From contig CAJUBP010000077.1 in NCBI GenBank assembly GCA_910584585.1, positions 1-8,782 of the forward strand: a stretch of DNA of 8,782 nucleotides, given 5' to 3'. The position numbers and the translations under genes are program-made. Source of the DNA: an uncultured Lachnospiraceae bacterium (GTDB taxonomy: Bacteria; Bacillota; Clostridia; Lachnospirales; Lachnospiraceae). Below the pieces are notes generated by a model. The model was not told the DNA's origin and did not search any database. It saw nothing but the letters and a program-made list of their open reading frames with translations. Below are positions 7,098 to 8,782 of the stretch, in pieces. Position 1 is the first letter of the stretch. Each line of letters starts with the position of its first letter.

Positions 7098-8069
7098 CCG
7101 TCAGACACAGGAGAAAAAAAGGCAGGGCCAAAGAACGATACCGGCTTAAAAGAAGAACTGTCAAAAAAGGCCGGGGCCATAAAAGAAAAAGAAGGGGAGC
7201 CAAAGAAAACTGGAACTGCCAAAGAAAAGGAAAAAGAGCCAAAGAAAACTGGAACTGCCAAAGAAAAGGATGGACAGCCAAAGAAAACAGGGTCCACAAA
7301 AGAAAAAAGTGGGATTGGGAATGGAACCCAGCCTTCCCCTGCGGGGCCTGAAAAACCGGAAAAGGCCGCAGCCCCATCCCCATTCATCCGCCTGCTGCGT
7401 GCGGATGAAATTGAGTGCCGGGTGTCCACCATCGGCCAGAAGGGCTTAAGCCTGCTCCTGTTCAAGGACGCCCGCGTGGACCAGAGGATATTGGACGAGG
7501 CCTTCACGCCCTTCGGGTGGAAGCGCACCCACCAGAGCATAGACGGGAACCTTTACTGCACCGTGGAAATCTGGGACGGGGAGAAAGGCCAGTGGATAGC
7601 GAAGCAGGACGTGGGGACGGAGAGCCGTTCCGAGAAGGAGAAGGGCCAGGCCTCCGACTCCTTCAAGCGGGCCTGCTTCAACTGGGGCCTTGGCCGGGAA
7701 CTGTACACCGCCCCGTTCATCTGGGTCCCGGTGGAAGCCGCCAATATCAGCCAGGAAGGGAACCGTTACGTCACGTCCGACCGTTTTTACGTGCAGCACA
7801 TTGCCTATAATGAGAACCGTGAAATTGCGGGCCTTAGGATTGTAAACGGCAGAGGTTTTCTTGTCTATGAATTGAGACAGAAGCCGGAGATAAAATCCAT
7901 TACAGGGACACAGATGGAAGCGCTGGAGCAGGAGCTTGCCCGCACCGGGGTTTCCATGGAAGCGGTATTGGAGCGGTACGGCTTGAAAGAGCCGGGGCAG
8001 ATAACGGCGGAAATCTTCGCGAAAGCAATCAGCAGCCTGAAGAAGACAAAGCCAAAAGAAGCGGCGTAA
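7095..8069 (+). CDS. Rad52-family single-strand DNA annealing protein with lysine-rich N-terminal repeats
   Basis: A 324-residue protein (327 if started at GTG 7086). Residues 95-260 match the Rad52/Rad22-type annealase fold: PFIRLLRADEIECRV, then GWKRTHQSI (141-149), an EIWDGEKGQW strand pair (158-167), and the diagnostic helix KGQASDSFKRACFNWGLGREL (183-203, key residues A187, D189, K191, R192, G198, R201). Such proteins anneal complementary strands produced by a partner exonuclease, here probably the YqaJ protein encoded upstream. Residues 1-94 are an unusual disordered extension containing four 13-residue repeats (23-73) of the type PKKTGTAKEKEKE, which could bind DNA by charge. The C-terminal 55 residues hold a small helical region (GTQMEALEQELARTG) resembling short C-terminal domains that bind partner proteins. 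It ends KEAA in the shared stop context. The TTG start is chosen from the ribosome site. The family call is strong; pairing with YqaJ and DNA binding by the repeats are inferences. Confidence 0.85.
   Translation: MPSDTGEKKAGPKNDTGLKEELSKKAGAIKEKEGEPKKTGTAKEKEKEPKKTGTAKEKDGQPKKTGSTKEKSGIGNGTQPSPAGPEKPEKAAAPSPFIRLLRADEIECRVSTIGQKGLSLLLFKDARVDQRILDEAFTPFGWKRTHQSIDGNLYCTVEIWDGEKGQWIAKQDVGTESRSEKEKGQASDSFKRACFNWGLGRELYTAPFIWVPVEAANISQEGNRYVTSDRFYVQHIAYNENREIAGLRIVNGRGFLVYELRQKPEIKSITGTQMEALEQELARTGVSMEAVLERYGLKEPGQITAEIFAKAISSLKKTKPKEAA
7161..7313 (+). repeat. In-frame 39-base tandem repeat, four units
   Basis: Four head-to-tail units start at 7161, 7200, 7239 and 7278, each 39 bases (the last is 36). 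The two central units are nearly identical at the DNA level, starting CCAAAGAAAACTGGAACTGC; the outer units have diverged. In protein they read SKKAGAIKEKEGE, PKKTGTAKEKEKE, PKKTGTAKEKDGQ and PKKTGSTKEKSG. Near-identity in the middle with decayed edges fits recent unit duplication by slippage or unequal recombination, so copy number may vary between strains. Confidence 0.9.
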
Positions 8070-8147
8070 AAGAGCCGGAAACGCCCGGAACGACAGAAAA
8101 TAAAGGAGAGAAAAAGACGTGTTTACAGGAAAGGAGAAAACAGCCAT

Positions 8148-8782
8148 ATGTGGATGGAATATGAAGAATTCACGGAAGCGGTCAAAAAAAGGATGGAGCA
8201 GGAAGTGGGGGAGGGCGGCAGCGTGTCCTTTTGCAGCATGAAGAAAATCAACCAGGCCCGCTGGGAAGGGCTGGAAATCAAAGAGGGAGGGAGCCAGTCG
8301 GGATCCCAAGCAGGAGCCGTGTTCCGTTTGGAGGGGCTTTACGCGGCTTACCAAAAAGGCGGCATGGAACACACGGTAAATTTTATCCGTGAGATGATGG
8401 AAAAGAAGCCAGACCCAGCCTCCTGGGACATCCCGGGGGAATGGGAGGAAGCGCGGGGGCGCGTACGCCTTGTCCTGCTGAACGCGGAGTGGAACCGGGA
8501 ACTGCTGGAAGGATGCCCCAGCCGGGAATTCCTGGATTTGGCGGCGGCGTACTGCCTGGAACTGGGAGACAAAGACTACAGGGCAACCGCCCTCGTAAAA
8601 GAATATTATCTGGAAAGCTGGGGCGTCACGGAAGGGGAGCTGTGGGAGACGGCCCTGGAAAACCTGCGGAAGGAGGAATATGGGATAAAGCCCCTGTCGG
8701 AAATACTGGAATCCATGCTGGGGCCAAGTGTCGGACGGCGAATTGAAGGAGACGCAGACTGCGAATTATTTTTCAAACTTTT
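8148..8782 (+). CDS. DUF5688 family protein (3' end beyond window)
   Basis: An open frame of 211 complete codons runs from ATG at 8148 off the window edge. It begins MWMEYEEFTEAVKKRM, continues with WEGLEIKEGG (43-52) and FRLEGLYAAYQKG (62-74), and has a helical middle part ending in AEWNRELLEGCPSREFLDLA. This order (YEEF helix, a strand with 'GL.I', 'Y.aYq.G', then 'N..n..lL...P...flDl') is the DUF5688 pattern common in Lachnospiraceae genomes and mobile elements; its function is unknown. AAAGGAG at 8130-8136 lies 11 bases before the ATG, slightly long but usable. It begins 78 bases after the annealase stop in the same direction and may be the next gene of that transcript. It is GC-rich like the rest of the module. 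The family call is from memory of the pattern and lacks a search. Confidence 0.78.
   Translation, partial: MWMEYEEFTEAVKKRMEQEVGEGGSVSFCSMKKINQARWEGLEIKEGGSQSGSQAGAVFRLEGLYAAYQKGGMEHTVNFIREMMEKKPDPASWDIPGEWEEARGRVRLVLLNAEWNRELLEGCPSREFLDLAAAYCLELGDKDYRATALVKEYYLESWGVTEGELWETALENLRKEEYGIKPLSEILESMLGPSVGRRIEGDADCELFFKL

Noticed and set aside
7161..7313. Regular 39-base repeats as a CRISPR array
   Set aside because: The units abut with no spacers, are in frame, and encode a continuous lysine-rich stretch; no cas gene is nearby.
6925..7540. Two overlapping - strand open frames rich in Phe, Leu and Ser
   Set aside because: They mirror the lysine-rich repeat (AAA and GAA read backwards as TTT and TTC), which explains their hydrophobic repetitive content.
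8119..8241. 40-codon GTG ORF before the DUF5688 gene, with AAAGGAG upstream, also ending in Ala-Ala
   Set aside because: It mostly overlaps the DUF5688 gene in another frame, the peptide is Arg/Lys/Trp-rich in a way typical of shifted frames, and the DUF5688 start has its own ribosome site. A leader role is possible but unsupported.
7446..8372. Long open frame of about 308 codons on the - strand
   Set aside because: It lies opposite the Rad52 and DUF5688 genes, whose protein families are recognisable. It has no ribosome site and a composition typical of antisense shadow in GC-rich DNA.
4487..8782. Prophage interpretation of the right-hand module
   Set aside because: DUF932, YqaJ and Rad52 genes also occur in phages, but no capsid, terminase, portal, tail, lysis or repressor gene is present. 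A conjugative or integrative element fits the DUF5688 and DUF3848-like neighbours better, though the window cannot settle it.

Overview
The window looks like part of an integrative/conjugative or similar mobile element of a Bacillota/Clostridia bacterium, most likely Lachnospiraceae. All genes are on the + strand. The right-hand half has near-perfect AGGAGG Shine-Dalgarno sites and protein families typical of Lachnospiraceae elements (DUF932, DUF3848-like, YqaJ exonuclease, Rad52-type annealase, DUF5688). No phage structural, conjugation, integrase, tRNA or rRNA gene lies inside the window. The taxon call is inference from family content and codon style.

Left half (1-4189): an AT-rich antiphage operon. 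The last ten codons of an unknown upstream gene end at 33 and overlap, through GTGA, the GTG start of hamA (30-917). HamA is a DUF1837/HamA-type PD-(D/E)XK nuclease. Its end overlaps by 16 bp the start of hamB (902-4189), a 1095-residue superfamily 2 DNA helicase. Together they form a Hachiman (HamAB) defence system, or a close relative of the AbpAB group. HamB carries a recognisable HIRAN domain at its C-terminus, which suggests that DNA-end recognition is built into the helicase subunit.

Junction (4190-4486): a promoter-like patch, a strong Rho-independent terminator (4253-4280), a perfect Shine-Dalgarno site feeding a 24-codon micro-ORF (4305-4379), and small weak hairpins. Base composition changes abruptly here, from AT-rich to GC-rich, marking the defence operon as separately acquired cargo.

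Right half (4487-8782): a DNA-recombination and accessory module in one orientation. In order it holds a DUF932 protein (4487-5419), a DUF3848-like small protein with a basic tail (5438-6055), a YqaJ-family exonuclease (6018-6944), a probable terminator or attenuator (6952-6980), a Rad52-family single-strand annealing protein with an N-terminal array of 13-residue lysine-rich repeats (start probably TTG at 7095, end 8069), and a DUF5688 protein cut by the window edge (8148-8782). YqaJ and Rad52 form an exonuclease/annealase pair analogous to lambda Red. The four complete proteins of this module all end in Ala-Ala, three of them through the same 13-base stop-codon context.

I see no wholly unknown system. 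The points most worth following are the HIRAN-bearing HamB, the unseen gene coupled upstream of hamA, the lysine-rich repeats of the annealase, and the shared C-terminal Ala-Ala.
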